This document shows positions 1 to 8,892 of a stretch of 64,000 nucleotides of DNA, one piece after another. The stretch is from positions 54,395 to 118,394 of the forward strand of contig JANQMH010000046.1 in the NCBI GenBank assembly GCA_028280195.1. Direction: 5' to 3'. The stretch's first letter is position 1, and every line of letters begins with the position of its first letter. The DNA is from Exilibacterium sp. GTDB taxonomy: Bacteria > Pseudomonadota > Gammaproteobacteria > Pseudomonadales > Cellvibrionaceae. The notes under the pieces were generated by a model that had not been told where the DNA came from, ran no database searches, and was given only the letters and a program-made list of their open reading frames with translations. Both the position numbers and the translations under genes were made by a program.

Positions 1-235
1 GCGCTTCATCGGCACTCAGCCCCAGCGGCCCGCTCTTGTCGATGGCGCTGGCAAGGTGCCACTCCAGCGCCGCCACATAGCACGGCGAGGCCATAAAGCG
101 ACGGTCATCGGCATCGTCCAGGGTTGTGTCACCGGTATCGCCAATGGCAGCGGCAAAAGCCAGCATTGAGCGCGTGGTTACGGTAACGGAGACCGGGCCC
201 AACTCCAGGCCCACGGCGCTTGACAGTAACGGCAT
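1..235 (-). CDS. MaoC-like / FAS1-like (de)hydratase, 3' part beyond window
   Basis: Partial gene: the ATG at 235-233 opens a frame of 78 codons that runs off the left edge without a stop. The N-terminus reads MPLLSSAVGLELGPVSVTV, followed by a segment with FAAAIGD and then ASPCYVAALEW. This resembles the N-terminal hot-dog domain of MaoC-type enoyl-CoA hydratases/dehydratases (visible pattern plus family knowledge). The catalytic Asp/His segment would lie outside the window, so activity cannot be judged. It is divergent from the thiolase operon at 668. That operon lacks an enoyl-CoA hydratase, so this gene is the natural candidate for the hydration step (inference). Confidence is limited by the short fragment. 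Confidence 0.6.
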   Translation of the reverse strand, partial: MPLLSSAVGLELGPVSVTVTTRSMLAFAAAIGDTGDTTLDDADDRRFMASPCYVAALEWHLASAIDKSGPLGLSADEA

Positions 236-667
236 AGTCTGGGGTTCTCTTTCTGCTTCTGTGCTTCGCTTATCTGCGATTCCCTGTCCGCAGTTCTCTG
301 CATATTAGTTCTCTGCGTATTAGTTCCCTGCATATTAATGGGTGGTAAACCACTGCGCCGCTACAGTACATCGGCGGGCGCGCACCGGTCGTATAAATCC
401 AGCCATATATACAATGTATACTTACAATTGTTAGCAGTCCTGTCAAGCAGGGTCGTCTCGCCGCAAAAAATTCGAACCGCCCACATTTATCTATCAGCTT
501 CAATACGCCGGCACTTTGTTTTCTTCTTCAGTCCGATGAATTGCCGCAACACTCTCGGCGCCCCTTGACTTGCATTGTGCCGAGCCACTAATATTAACAT
601 TGTTTATATAGTTCGGCCTTGCCGCATATATAAGTGACGCATGGCATTTCGATACGGGGCTTTTTCC
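236..667. promoter_or_regulatory. Divergent intergenic region with tandem repeats and a palindrome
   Basis: No gene is visible in these 432 bases, which separate the MaoC-like gene (minus) from the thiolase operon (plus), so promoters for both must lie here. Three head-to-tail 15-bp repeats, AGTTCTCTGCATATT and two near copies, occupy 292-306, 307-321 and 322-336. A perfect palindrome TATACA-A-TGTATA lies at 408-420, a typical shape for a dimeric repressor site. No regulator gene for it is present in the window. The base composition is more AT-rich than the flanking genes. Confidence 0.5.
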
Positions 668-1849
668 ATGACTGATGCTGTTATCGTTTCCACCGCCCGC
701 ACGCCGATCGGCAAGGCCTACCGCGGCGCCTTTAACAATCTGCCAGCGCCGACGCTGGCGGCCCACGCCATCCGCGCGGCCGTTGAGCGCGCCGGCATTG
801 AAGCCGGTGAGGTCGAAGATGTGATCATGGGCTGCGCTCTGCAACAGGGCACCGGCGGGTTCAATGTCGGCCGCATGGCCTCACTGGCGGCGGGCCTGCC
901 GGTCACCACCGCGGCAATGACGCTGGACCGGCAGTGCTCCTCCGGTATGATCGCCATCGCCGCAGCCGCTCAGCAGATTGTCCAGGAAGGCGTGTCGGTG
1001 ATGGTGGCCGGCGGGCTGGAGAGTATCAGCCTGGTACAAAATGAGCATTTCAATATCCACCGCATTCACGACACCAATGTCAGCGCGGCCAACGCTGCGG
1101 CTTACATGCCGATGATCGAAACCGCCGAGATAGTCGCCAGGCGCTACAATATCAGTCGCCAGGCCATGGACGCCTTTGCACTGCAAAGCCAGCAGCGTTG
1201 CGCCGAGGCTCAGGCGGCCGGATTGTTTGACGCTGAAATCGTAGCCGTTACCGCATCCAAGACGGTGGTGGACAAACAAAGCGGTGAGGAGTCTGTGCAG
1301 CAAGTCACCCTGCATCGCGACGAGGGCAACCGCCCCGCCACCACTGCCGAGGCCCTGGCCGGCCTGGCCCCGGTAACCGAGGGCGGGGTGGTCACCGCGG
1401 GCAATGCCAGCCAGCTTTCCGACGGCGCTTCGGCCTGTGTGTTGATGAGCGACAGGCTGGCCGAACAAAAAGGGCTGCAGCCGCTCGGCATTTACCGCGG
1501 TATCGCCATTGCCGGCTGTGAACCGGATGAGATGGGCATCGGCCCGACGCTGGCGGTGCCCAAACTGCTGCAACAGCACGATTTGAGCATGGATGATATC
1601 GACCTTTGGGAACTGCACGAGGCGTTCGGTGTACAGGCGGTTTACTGCAGCGAAAAACTCGGGCTGCCCGGGGAGCGCACCAACGTCAACGGCGGCGCCA
1701 TCGCCATCGGACATCCCTACGGCATGAGTGGCTCGCGCATCGTCGGGCACGCGCTGCTGGAGGGCCGCCGCCGCGGGGCCCGATATGTGGTATGCACGAT
1801 GTGCATGGGTGGCGGCATGGGTGCCGCCGGCCTCTTTGAGGTTGCCTGA
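668..1849 (+). CDS. Thiolase (acetyl-CoA acyltransferase family)
   Basis: Thiolase family, which cleaves or forms 3-ketoacyl-CoA with CoA; 393 residues, normal family length. The start at 668 gives the typical N-terminus [20 protein letters not shown]; an in-frame ATG at 641 would add nine unrelated residues. The nucleophilic Cys is Cys90 in LDRQCSSGM. The middle motif is HEAF rather than NEAF, as in some FadI-type thiolases. The C-terminal [14 protein letters not shown] and CMGGGMG supply the catalytic His and second Cys. It is the first gene of an operon with a serine hydrolase, a hydroxyacyl-CoA dehydrogenase, an OCD-family protein and an aminotransferase. Degradative versus biosynthetic use is not decided by sequence. 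Confidence 0.92.
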   Translation: MTDAVIVSTARTPIGKAYRGAFNNLPAPTLAAHAIRAAVERAGIEAGEVEDVIMGCALQQGTGGFNVGRMASLAAGLPVTTAAMTLDRQCSSGMIAIAAAAQQIVQEGVSVMVAGGLESISLVQNEHFNIHRIHDTNVSAANAAAYMPMIETAEIVARRYNISRQAMDAFALQSQQRCAEAQAAGLFDAEIVAVTASKTVVDKQSGEESVQQVTLHRDEGNRPATTAEALAGLAPVTEGGVVTAGNASQLSDGASACVLMSDRLAEQKGLQPLGIYRGIAIAGCEPDEMGIGPTLAVPKLLQQHDLSMDDIDLWELHEAFGVQAVYCSEKLGLPGERTNVNGGAIAIGHPYGMSGSRIVGHALLEGRRRGARYVVCTMCMGGGMGAAGLFEVA

Positions 1850-1893
1850 CAAACCACTGAACCCAAAACAATGGACCGGAGCCGCGGCCGACA

Positions 1894-3033
1894 ATGAGAA
1901 TGCCCTTCGAAAATCACCTCGACAACACCGTTCCCCGGCTGCTTGATGAACTGAATATTCCCGGCGCAGCCATCGCCCTGGTGGACACCGGAGAGCTGGC
2001 GGCGGTGAAAACCTATGGATATGCCTGTACCGATCGGCAAATACCCGTATCCGGGCATACCCTGTTTCAGATTGCGTCCATCTCCAAGGCCGTCACCGCC
2101 TGGGGGGTGATGAAGCTTACCGAAGCGGGCAAGGTGGATCTGGATGCGCCGGTAGGGCGCTACTTAAGCCGCTGGCAGCTGCCCAAATCGGCATTCGATC
2201 ACAATGCGGTAACCGTCAGGCGCCTGCTGGCACATACGGCGGGCGTTTCCCTGGAGGGCTTCAAGGGAATACACCCCCGCCACCAGATCCCCACACTGGA
2301 AGATACGCTCTCGGGCCGGGTGCCGCCGCTCGACGAGTTACAAACTGCCTACTCATTCAGATGGAACGAGAAACCGGATATCGAGCGCGAGCGGCGGCCG
2401 GTGTATCTGCAGCATCCGCCCGGCCAGGCGTTCCACTATTCCGGCGGCGGCTTTACGCTGCTGGAGCTAATGATCGAAGAAGTCAGCGGGCAACGCTTTT
2501 CCGCGTATATGCAAGAACATATTCTCGGGCCCCTGGGTATGACCGCTTCCAGTTTCGAACGCAGGGAGGAAAACCGGCAGCTGTTCGCCACACCCTACAC
2601 GGCAAAGGGCGAGGCGCTGCCCCACTACGGATTCAACGCCAGGGCCGCAGGCGGCATGTACAGCACTATTGTCGAGCTGGCGCGGTTTGCCTGTGCGGAG
2701 TTGCCGGGGGCCGGCGGCGAAAAGCCCGGTCGCGGCGTCATTTCCCCACAGTCGGTCGAGGCCATGGGCAGCAAACAGGTGTTTGCCGAATCCCTGCAGG
2801 GAATGGATTTCTACAGCGCACTGGGCCATTTTGTCATCGATATGAACGGCCTTAGCTGTATCCATCACAGTGGTGGCAATGTCGGCTGGCGCTCGGTCTA
2901 CGCGGTTATTCCGGAAACCGGCGCGGGCTTGTGTGTGCTGATCAACAGCGAGGCTGGCAATGATCTGTGGATGAAGATTATGCAGGATTGGGGGCAACTA
3001 CAGCAGAGAAGCAATGGCAATGGAAATCAGTAA
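1894..3033 (+). CDS. Serine hydrolase, class C beta-lactamase/esterase family
   Basis: 379 residues of the beta-lactamase-related serine hydrolase family (PF00144-like). The SxxK nucleophile motif is SISK in QIASISKAV, the second motif has Tyr in FHYSGGGF, and a late HHSGGNVGW provides the HxG-type element. There is no clear signal peptide, so it is probably cytoplasmic. The family includes esterases, amidases and D-aminopeptidases, and the substrate cannot be read from motifs. Its last 20 bases overlap the hydroxyacyl-CoA dehydrogenase gene, implying translational coupling, and the CoA-type neighbours suggest it opens an ester, lactone or lactam substrate or product (inference). The ATG at 1894 was used; a second ATG at 1900 is possible. 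Confidence 0.88.
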   Translation: MRMPFENHLDNTVPRLLDELNIPGAAIALVDTGELAAVKTYGYACTDRQIPVSGHTLFQIASISKAVTAWGVMKLTEAGKVDLDAPVGRYLSRWQLPKSAFDHNAVTVRRLLAHTAGVSLEGFKGIHPRHQIPTLEDTLSGRVPPLDELQTAYSFRWNEKPDIERERRPVYLQHPPGQAFHYSGGGFTLLELMIEEVSGQRFSAYMQEHILGPLGMTASSFERREENRQLFATPYTAKGEALPHYGFNARAAGGMYSTIVELARFACAELPGAGGEKPGRGVISPQSVEAMGSKQVFAESLQGMDFYSALGHFVIDMNGLSCIHHSGGNVGWRSVYAVIPETGAGLCVLINSEAGNDLWMKIMQDWGQLQQRSNGNGNQ

Positions 3034-4333
3034 CTACCTGCATGCCGCGGAGCAGCAGGCGGCGCTCATCGCCGGTATTCCCGCGGATATCACCCTGCGA
3101 AACATCGAGCGCGTGGCGGTGATCGGCGCCGGCACCATGGGCACGGGCATCGCGATAAACTTTCTCAATGCCGGTTTGGCGGTGACGCTGCTGGAACAAA
3201 AGCGCGCGGCGCTCGAGGGCGGTCTCGAGGCGATACGCAGCCACTATCAACGCCGGGTGGGTAAAGGCCGGCTGACTGCCGCTGATGCCGACCGGCGCAT
3301 GCAACTGTTGAGCGGTACTCTGGATGATCAGCAGCTTGCCGGGGCTGACCTGGTGATCGAAGCCGTATTCGAAGATATGGCGGTTAAAAAGGCGGTGTTC
3401 GCGCAACTGGACAAGATCTGTAAACCGGGCGCGATTCTGGCTACCAACACCTCCACCTTGAATGTGGACGATATAGCCTCTGCAACCCGCCGGCCACAGG
3501 ACGTTGTCGGGCTGCACTTCTTCAGCCCCGCCCACGTCATGCGGCTGGTGGAAATTGTGCGCGCCGCGAAAACGGCCGACGATGTCACAGCCACTTGTAT
3601 GGCCCTGGCCAAGACCATCAACAAGATCGGCGTCGCCGTCGGTGTGTGCTTCGGTTTTGTCGCTAACCGCATGCTCGAGCCCTATGCGCGAGAGGCGGGC
3701 CGCCTGGTACTGGAAGGCGCCTCGCCCGCCCAGGTGGACCGGGTGATCACCGCCTTTGGCTTTCCCATGGGACCTTTTGCCATGGGCGATCTGGCCGGTC
3801 TGGATATCGCCCACCAGGTGCGCAGCAGCCATCCGCATATCGCCAAGGGCGACCCCAGTTACGGCGTGCTCGGCGATCGCCTGGTGGCAGCGGGGCAGCT
3901 GGGACAAAAAACCGGTCGCGGCGCTTATATCTATCGGCCCGGCAGCCGCAGCCCGGAGGAAAACCCGGAAGTCCCGGCAATTGCCGCAGCAGGAGCCAGG
4001 CGCCTGGGGATTGCCCGGCGCGAAATCAGTGATCGGGAAATACTGCAGCGCTGCCTCTTTTGTCTGATTAACGAAGGCGCCGCTGTGCTCAGCGAAGGTA
4101 TCGCTCAGCGGGCCGGCGATATTGATGTCATTTACGTATACGGCTACGGCTTTCCTGCGCACGAAGGCGGCCCGATGCGCTACGCCGAGCGCATCGGCCT
4201 GTCACATATCTGCCAGGCCATGGTTCAATACCGTGAACAACTGGGCGACTACGGGCGGCTTTGGTTCAATCCATCACCGCTACTGCAAAAGCTGGCGCAT
4301 GCGGGGCGCAATTTCGACAGTGAGTCGAGCTGA
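3014..4333 (+). CDS. 3-hydroxyacyl-CoA dehydrogenase
   Basis: 439 residues. The NAD-binding Rossmann motif GAGTMGTGIA lies near residue 40, followed by LHFFSPAHVM with the HFFNP-like substrate loop and a second C-terminal dehydrogenase domain containing YGYGFPAHEGGPM. It oxidises 3-hydroxyacyl-CoA to 3-ketoacyl-CoA, the step before thiolase. Compared with FadB/FadJ it lacks the N-terminal enoyl-CoA hydratase half and begins with only about 30 extra residues. Hydration must therefore come from another protein, perhaps the divergent MaoC-like gene. It overlaps the upstream serine hydrolase gene. Confidence 0.93.
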   Translation: MAMEISNYLHAAEQQAALIAGIPADITLRNIERVAVIGAGTMGTGIAINFLNAGLAVTLLEQKRAALEGGLEAIRSHYQRRVGKGRLTAADADRRMQLLSGTLDDQQLAGADLVIEAVFEDMAVKKAVFAQLDKICKPGAILATNTSTLNVDDIASATRRPQDVVGLHFFSPAHVMRLVEIVRAAKTADDVTATCMALAKTINKIGVAVGVCFGFVANRMLEPYAREAGRLVLEGASPAQVDRVITAFGFPMGPFAMGDLAGLDIAHQVRSSHPHIAKGDPSYGVLGDRLVAAGQLGQKTGRGAYIYRPGSRSPEENPEVPAIAAAGARRLGIARREISDREILQRCLFCLINEGAAVLSEGIAQRAGDIDVIYVYGYGFPAHEGGPMRYAERIGLSHICQAMVQYREQLGDYGRLWFNPSPLLQKLAHAGRNFDSESS

Positions 4334-4381
4334 TCGCCAGGCAAACCACCGTTACCGAACTTAGACGCTCAAAACCCATTG

Positions 4382-5398
4382 ATGGATAACAAACCACTCA
4401 CCAAAGCAGCCAGTTCTGCGACCAGAGTCTGGCATCTGCAGGATATAAAACGTGCCCTGCGGGATGTCGATGTGCTGGCAGCCATGGCGGATGCCTTTAT
4501 CAGCTACAGCGCCGGCAAGGCCGTTGTGCCGCCTGTCGGTGAGCTGCTATTCGAGGAGCCGCCGGGCGACGCACATATCAAATACGGCTATGTGCGGGGT
4601 GATCGCTGGTTTGTGATCAAGGTCGCCACCGGATTTTACCGCAATCCGCAACGCGGCCTGCCATCCAATTCCGGGTTAATGCTGGTGTTTGACGCCGCCA
4701 CCGGCACACCACATGCCGTGCTGCTCGACCAGGGCTATCTGACGAATATTCGCACCGCCGCCGCCGGCGCCTTTGCGGCGAAACTACTGGCACCCGACAA
4801 GGTGTCATGCATCGGCATCATAGGCTCGGGGGTGCAGGCGCGCCTGCAGCTGCAAATGCTGACTCATATCACCTGCTGCCGCAAGGTCCGCATTTACGCC
4901 CGCGATAGCGAAAAAGCCCGGCGCTATGCCCGCGAAATGTCAGCGCAAGGCTATGCGGTGCGGGTGGAAAAGTCGCCGGCCGCTGTTGCGGCGGCGGCAA
5001 ACCTGATTGTCACCACTACAGCAGCCTGCGAACCACTGCTGTTTGCAGATGACATTAAGCCCGGTACCCATATCACGGCCGTGGGCTCCGATACGCCGCC
5101 AAAGAACGAAATAGACCCAGGCGTGCTGAATAAAGCCGCCATTGTCGCGGTCGATTCGCTGCCCCAAAGCGCTGCACGCGGGGAGGTGTTTCACGCCGTC
5201 GACGCCGGCGCGATCGCGGCAGGCAGCATTGTGGAACTCGGCACCTTGGCGCTGCAGGCGCAAAAAGCCCGCTTGTCAGACCGGCAAATCACCATCGCGG
5301 ATCTGACCGGCGTTGCGACTCAGGACATTGAGATCTGCAAAGCGGTCCTTGCCCGCCTTGCACCAGACACCGCCCGGGAACCCAGCAATGGATATTGA
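4382..5398 (+). CDS. Ornithine cyclodeaminase / mu-crystallin family protein
   Basis: 338 residues from the ATG at 4382 (a TTG lies immediately before it). It shows the mu-crystallin/OCD fold: an N-terminal catalytic half with IKYGYVRGDRWFVIKVATGF, then LLDQGYLTNIRTAAAGAFAA, then a Rossmann domain with GIIGSGVQARLQL. Family members are ornithine cyclodeaminases, ketimine reductases, alanine dehydrogenases and related enzymes, which motifs do not separate reliably. The last 11 bases overlap the aminotransferase start (ATG at 5388), so the two are translationally coupled and likely work on the same amino or imino compound (inference). Confidence 0.88.
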   Translation: MDNKPLTKAASSATRVWHLQDIKRALRDVDVLAAMADAFISYSAGKAVVPPVGELLFEEPPGDAHIKYGYVRGDRWFVIKVATGFYRNPQRGLPSNSGLMLVFDAATGTPHAVLLDQGYLTNIRTAAAGAFAAKLLAPDKVSCIGIIGSGVQARLQLQMLTHITCCRKVRIYARDSEKARRYAREMSAQGYAVRVEKSPAAVAAAANLIVTTTAACEPLLFADDIKPGTHITAVGSDTPPKNEIDPGVLNKAAIVAVDSLPQSAARGEVFHAVDAGAIAAGSIVELGTLALQAQKARLSDRQITIADLTGVATQDIEICKAVLARLAPDTAREPSNGY

Positions 5399-6503
5399 GA
5401 CCTTCTTACTTGAACGCAACCAGACACGCTATGAAAATGATGTCGAACTGAATCTTACCGAAAGCGGCATCCATGCGTGCACGATTAACGATATCATCGC
5501 CCCGGCCGAGGCCGCCGCCCTGCTCAACCTGCCTTTGGGCTATGGTTACACCGACGGCACACCCGAACTAAAGGCACGAATCGCCGCCTGGTATCCCACC
5601 GCGACGCAGGCCAATATCGCCGTGACCCACGGCGCCTCCGAGGCCAATCTGATCAGTATCCTGTCGACGCTGACGACGCAGGATGAGGTTCTGTTTGTGT
5701 TGCCAAACTTTCTGCAAGTTTCAGGGCTGGCGAAATCCTTCGGTATCGAGGTAAACACCTTCGCGCTCAGTCCCGACCGCCGCTGGCAACCGGACCTGGA
5801 TGCGCTGGCAGAGGCAGTGACGCCCAGAACCCGGATGATCGCCCTGGTGAACCCCAACAATCCCACCGGCATTGTACATACGCCACAGACCATGTCCGGC
5901 ATTGTCGAAATAGCTGCACGCACCGGCGCCTATCTTCTGGCGGATGAAATCTATCGCGGCGCCGAGATTGACCGGCCCGAAACCCCCACTTACTTCGGCC
6001 ACTACGAGCGCGTCATTGTCACGTCGTCACTGTCAAAAGCATTCGCCAATCCCGGCCTGCGGCTCGGTTGGATGGTCGCCCCACCCGGGGTTATCGCCGA
6101 AGCCATGCGCCGCCAGGACTATACATCCATCGGCACCAGCTGCATCAGCCAGGCACTGGCCGAGAAGATTATGGAACCGGCAAAAAGAGAACAGCTATTG
6201 CAACGCACGCGAACCATCCTCAGCCGCAATATCAAGCTGCTCGATGCGTGGATGGAGGCACAGCGCAAGCGTTTCAGCTGGGTCAGGCCCGAGGCCGGCG
6301 GCATGGCGTTTTTGCGCTACCACCTGCCGATGTCTTCGCAGGCACTTTCGACCAGGCTGCGCGAGGAGGAAAGTCTGTTCGTGGTGGCCGGGTCGTGGTT
6401 TGGGCTGGAGAACCATATCCGCCTGGGCCTGGGGGTCGAGACCGAACAGCTGGCCGAAGCCCTCGAGCGCCTGGCGCGTTTCGCCGCCAGACACTGCGCC
6501 TAG
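5388..6503 (+). CDS. PLP-dependent aminotransferase, class I/II
   Basis: 371 residues starting at the ATG that overlaps the preceding stop; a longer frame begins at 5313 but would intrude deep into the upstream gene. Fold-type I features are YGYTDGTPELKARIA near the N-terminus, NPNNPTG in the substrate/cofactor region, ADEIYRG with the PLP-pyridine Asp, and TSSLSKAFANPGLRLG with the Schiff-base Lys. The substrate is not determinable from sequence. It is the last gene of the operon and converges on the arsenosugar-type cassette, with only 9 bases between the stop codons. Confidence 0.9.
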   Translation: MDIETFLLERNQTRYENDVELNLTESGIHACTINDIIAPAEAAALLNLPLGYGYTDGTPELKARIAAWYPTATQANIAVTHGASEANLISILSTLTTQDEVLFVLPNFLQVSGLAKSFGIEVNTFALSPDRRWQPDLDALAEAVTPRTRMIALVNPNNPTGIVHTPQTMSGIVEIAARTGAYLLADEIYRGAEIDRPETPTYFGHYERVIVTSSLSKAFANPGLRLGWMVAPPGVIAEAMRRQDYTSIGTSCISQALAEKIMEPAKREQLLQRTRTILSRNIKLLDAWMEAQRKRFSWVRPEAGGMAFLRYHLPMSSQALSTRLREEESLFVVAGSWFGLENHIRLGLGVETEQLAEALERLARFAARHCA

Positions 6504-6512
6504 ACTGCGCGC

Positions 6513-7145
6513 TCAGCCCGGCTCCAGGCCGGTGCCGCGCAGTAATGCCAGATCCTCCGGCCGGTCGATATCCGCCAGCGTCGCCAGTTCGCAAAAGCGC
6601 CAGCCCAGTTGTCGCAGGCGCCGGCGGGTAAGCGGCCAGACACGGTCGGTACTCCAGGGGATGTCGTCAAACAACCGCCGGTGCACCTGGCGCAGCCCCA
6701 GCAACACATAGCCGCCGTCACTGGCGGGGCCCACCACTGCGTCGGCACCCTCGCCGAGAGCAGACAGTGCCTGTTGCAGATAGTCGGCATCGATGAACGG
6801 GCAGTCGCTGCCGATCAGTATGACTGCCTGTGAGCGTGCCAGTACCGCCTCCGCGGCAGCCCGCATTTTTTCTCCGAGATTACCTTCGCCCTGCTGGTAG
6901 ACGGGTACGGACAAACTCGCCGACAGCCGGCTAAAAAACGGGTGTTGCGGCTGCGAGCTGACCCACAACTCCCACGGGCACAAGCCGGCGCGACTGAGGC
7001 AATTGGCCATATGCGCCGTCAACCGCAGGTGCAGCTGCAGGCATTGATGCCGGTCCAGGGCGGCGGCCATGCGCGTTTTGACACGGCCCGGCTGCGGCGC
7101 CTTGGCAAACTGCAATACGGTTGCATGCGGGTATTTATAGGTCAT
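6513..7145 (-). CDS. TIGR04282-type glycosyltransferase-like protein (arsenosugar cassette)
   Basis: 210 residues from the ATG at 7145; a longer frame from 7199 would overlap the upstream gene further. The N-terminus FAKAPQPGRVKTRMAAAL is the nucleotide-sugar-transferase-like signature of the DUF2064/TIGR04282 family, with IGSDCPFIDADYL and GPASDGGYVLLGL further on. Members sit beside ArsS-type radical SAM proteins and are annotated as arsenosugar biosynthesis glycosyltransferases (established association; activity rarely proven). The first 11 bases overlap the end of the TIGR04283-type gene, indicating one operon. Confidence 0.85.
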   Translation of the reverse strand: MTYKYPHATVLQFAKAPQPGRVKTRMAAALDRHQCLQLHLRLTAHMANCLSRAGLCPWELWVSSQPQHPFFSRLSASLSVPVYQQGEGNLGEKMRAAAEAVLARSQAVILIGSDCPFIDADYLQQALSALGEGADAVVGPASDGGYVLLGLRQVHRRLFDDIPWSTDRVWPLTRRRLRQLGWRFCELATLADIDRPEDLALLRGTGLEPG

Positions 7146-7839
7146 CGGCAGGTGCGGGCGGATAGTAGATTTTTGCCAGCCGCCGGGGGCTGACGCCAAT
7201 GAAATAGCCCAGCCGCAAGAGCCACATCAGCAATACGGTTTTAACGATGCCACGGCGCTCCCAGCGCCGGCTGGAGGTCACTACCGGGTCGGCTTCGATA
7301 TAGGGTCTGGCGATACGGCGCAGGGTTTTGCTGATGGCCACGTCTTCCATCAGGCCGATGGCGGGAAAGCCGCTGATCTGGCGGAACAGGCCGGCGCGCA
7401 CAAACAGCGACTGATCGCCGGTGGCAACCGCGGTGACGCGCGAGCGCCAGCACATCGCGGTTTCAATGATGCGCAATAGCGGCGACCTGCCGCTCAGACA
7501 AACCGGGAAAAAGCCCCACTCCACCGCATTGCCCAGCCAGTGTTCAATATCGCCGCTGAAGCTCTCCGGCAGCAGGGTATCGGCGTGCAGAAACAGCAGA
7601 TACCGCCCCCGGGCAATCGATGCGCCGGCATTCATCTGCACCGCCCGGCCCGGTGCCGATGACACCACCCTGTCGACGCTGTCCCGCGCTCTCTCCAGGG
7701 TACCGTCGCAACTGCCGCCGTCGGCCAGAATCAGCTCCGCTCCGGCGCCGCGCAGGCGCTGCAGCGGTGCCAGTGCCGCAGCGATGACCGCGGCCTCATT
7801 CAGCACCGGCACGACGATACTCAGTGGCACAGCAGACAA
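7135..7839 (-). CDS. TIGR04283-type family 2 glycosyltransferase (arsenosugar cassette)
   Basis: About 234 residues, GT-A fold. The N-terminus SIVVPVLNEAAVIAAAL and then ILADGGSCDGT, plus LFLHADTLLP with the DxD-like element, match family 2 glycosyltransferases of the rSAM-associated TIGR04283 group. No ATG start is available: TTG at 7839 or GTG at 7830 are the candidates, 8 or 17 bases after the arsS stop. C-terminal hydrophobic residues (VLLMWLLRLGYFIGVS) could contact the membrane. It lies between arsS and the TIGR04282-type gene. Confidence 0.85.
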   Translation of the reverse strand: MSAVPLSIVVPVLNEAAVIAAALAPLQRLRGAGAELILADGGSCDGTLERARDSVDRVVSSAPGRAVQMNAGASIARGRYLLFLHADTLLPESFSGDIEHWLGNAVEWGFFPVCLSGRSPLLRIIETAMCWRSRVTAVATGDQSLFVRAGLFRQISGFPAIGLMEDVAISKTLRRIARPYIEADPVVTSSRRWERRGIVKTVLLMWLLRLGYFIGVSPRRLAKIYYPPAPADDL

Positions 7840-7847
7840 TGGCGCGC

Positions 7848-8825
7848 CTACGCCAGGGCGCCGCTGCAGCTGCTGCCCTGCCCGGCAGTGCAGCCGTAGC
7901 AGTGCTCGCCCACCACGATCTGCCGCTGGCTCAGATCCCGCTCCAGCAGATCGCGCAGATGCACCCGGTGCTGGTCGCTGGCGATCAGCTGCCCGTCAAC
8001 GCGCAGCGGCCAGTCGAGCATCTGGTTGAAATCGCAGTCGTAGACATAGCCGCGCCAGTCGACACTGATCAGCGAGCGGCACATGACCGCAGGCAGGTTG
8101 GCCGCATCGTAACTGTCCTTCAACAACTGCATGTAGTTTTCATACCGCCCCTTCGCCAGCAGCACACTGCCAAAGCGGCTGATGGGCATATTGGTGATGG
8201 TCAGCAGTTCGTTGAAGACAATGCCGTGCCGGTCCATCAGCTCGCGTTTGTAATCGGCCTGCAACTGTTGCTGCGGCGGCGGCAGAAAATCGCCGTTGGG
8301 GTTGTAGACCAGATTCAGCGGCAGCTCCGGATCGCTGCCGTAACCGAGCTGATTGAGCCGCTGTAAGGCCGTAACGGAATTCTCGTAAACGCCTTTGCCG
8401 CGCTGCTCGGCGACATTGTTTTCGGCGTAGCAGGGTAGAGAGGCGGTAATACAGACCCGCTGCCCGGCCAGGAAGGCGGCCATATGCTCGAATCCCGGTT
8501 CCAGCAGCACCGTCAGATTACAGCGATCGATAACGGTTACGCCCATCGCCCGCGCGGCGCTGACCAGGTCGCAGAAATGTGGATTCATTTCCGGCGCGCC
8601 GCCGGTAACATCCAGGCATGAGAGCTGATGGCGATGCAAAAACGCCAGCAGCGTATCGATGGTCTCGCGGTCCATCAGCTCGGTGCGGCGCGGTCCGGCA
8701 TTGACGTGGCAGTGGGTACAGCTGAGGTTGCAGAGATAACCCAGATTTGCCTGCAGGGTCTGCAGCTGGCCGCGCCGGATAAGGGGGAAGTCTGTGTCTT
8801 TGAGCAATGGGCGTGTGTCGAGCAT
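7848..8825 (-). CDS. arsS: ArsS-family radical SAM protein
   Basis: 325 residues. The [4Fe-4S]/SAM motif CNLSCTHC has Cys32, Cys36 and Cys39 and is followed by DVTGGAPEMNPHF. The C-terminal Cys-rich DUF3641-type region ends with HCYGCTAGQGSSCSGAL. This is the ArsS/TIGR04167 family, linked to arsenosugar formation from methylated arsenic. Some relatives carry selenocysteine, but here the cysteines are ordinary codons. It leads a three-gene operon with two glycosyltransferase-like genes. The ArsM methyltransferase usually needed for the pathway is not in this window. The ATG at 8825 lies 68 bases downstream of a long palindrome. Confidence 0.9.
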   Translation of the reverse strand: MLDTRPLLKDTDFPLIRRGQLQTLQANLGYLCNLSCTHCHVNAGPRRTELMDRETIDTLLAFLHRHQLSCLDVTGGAPEMNPHFCDLVSAARAMGVTVIDRCNLTVLLEPGFEHMAAFLAGQRVCITASLPCYAENNVAEQRGKGVYENSVTALQRLNQLGYGSDPELPLNLVYNPNGDFLPPPQQQLQADYKRELMDRHGIVFNELLTITNMPISRFGSVLLAKGRYENYMQLLKDSYDAANLPAVMCRSLISVDWRGYVYDCDFNQMLDWPLRVDGQLIASDQHRVHLRDLLERDLSQRQIVVGEHCYGCTAGQGSSCSGALA

Positions 8826-8892
8826 AAGGGCTTTCGAACTCCGTCAGCGGGCTTGCCAAAGCCCCGCACAGCGCGACCGGGCCCAGCGTTAA

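Noticed and set aside
7848..7900. Possible selenocysteine in the C-terminal Cys-rich tail of ArsS, as in some relatives.
   Set aside because: No in-frame TGA occurs in this tail; all candidate positions are ordinary codons.
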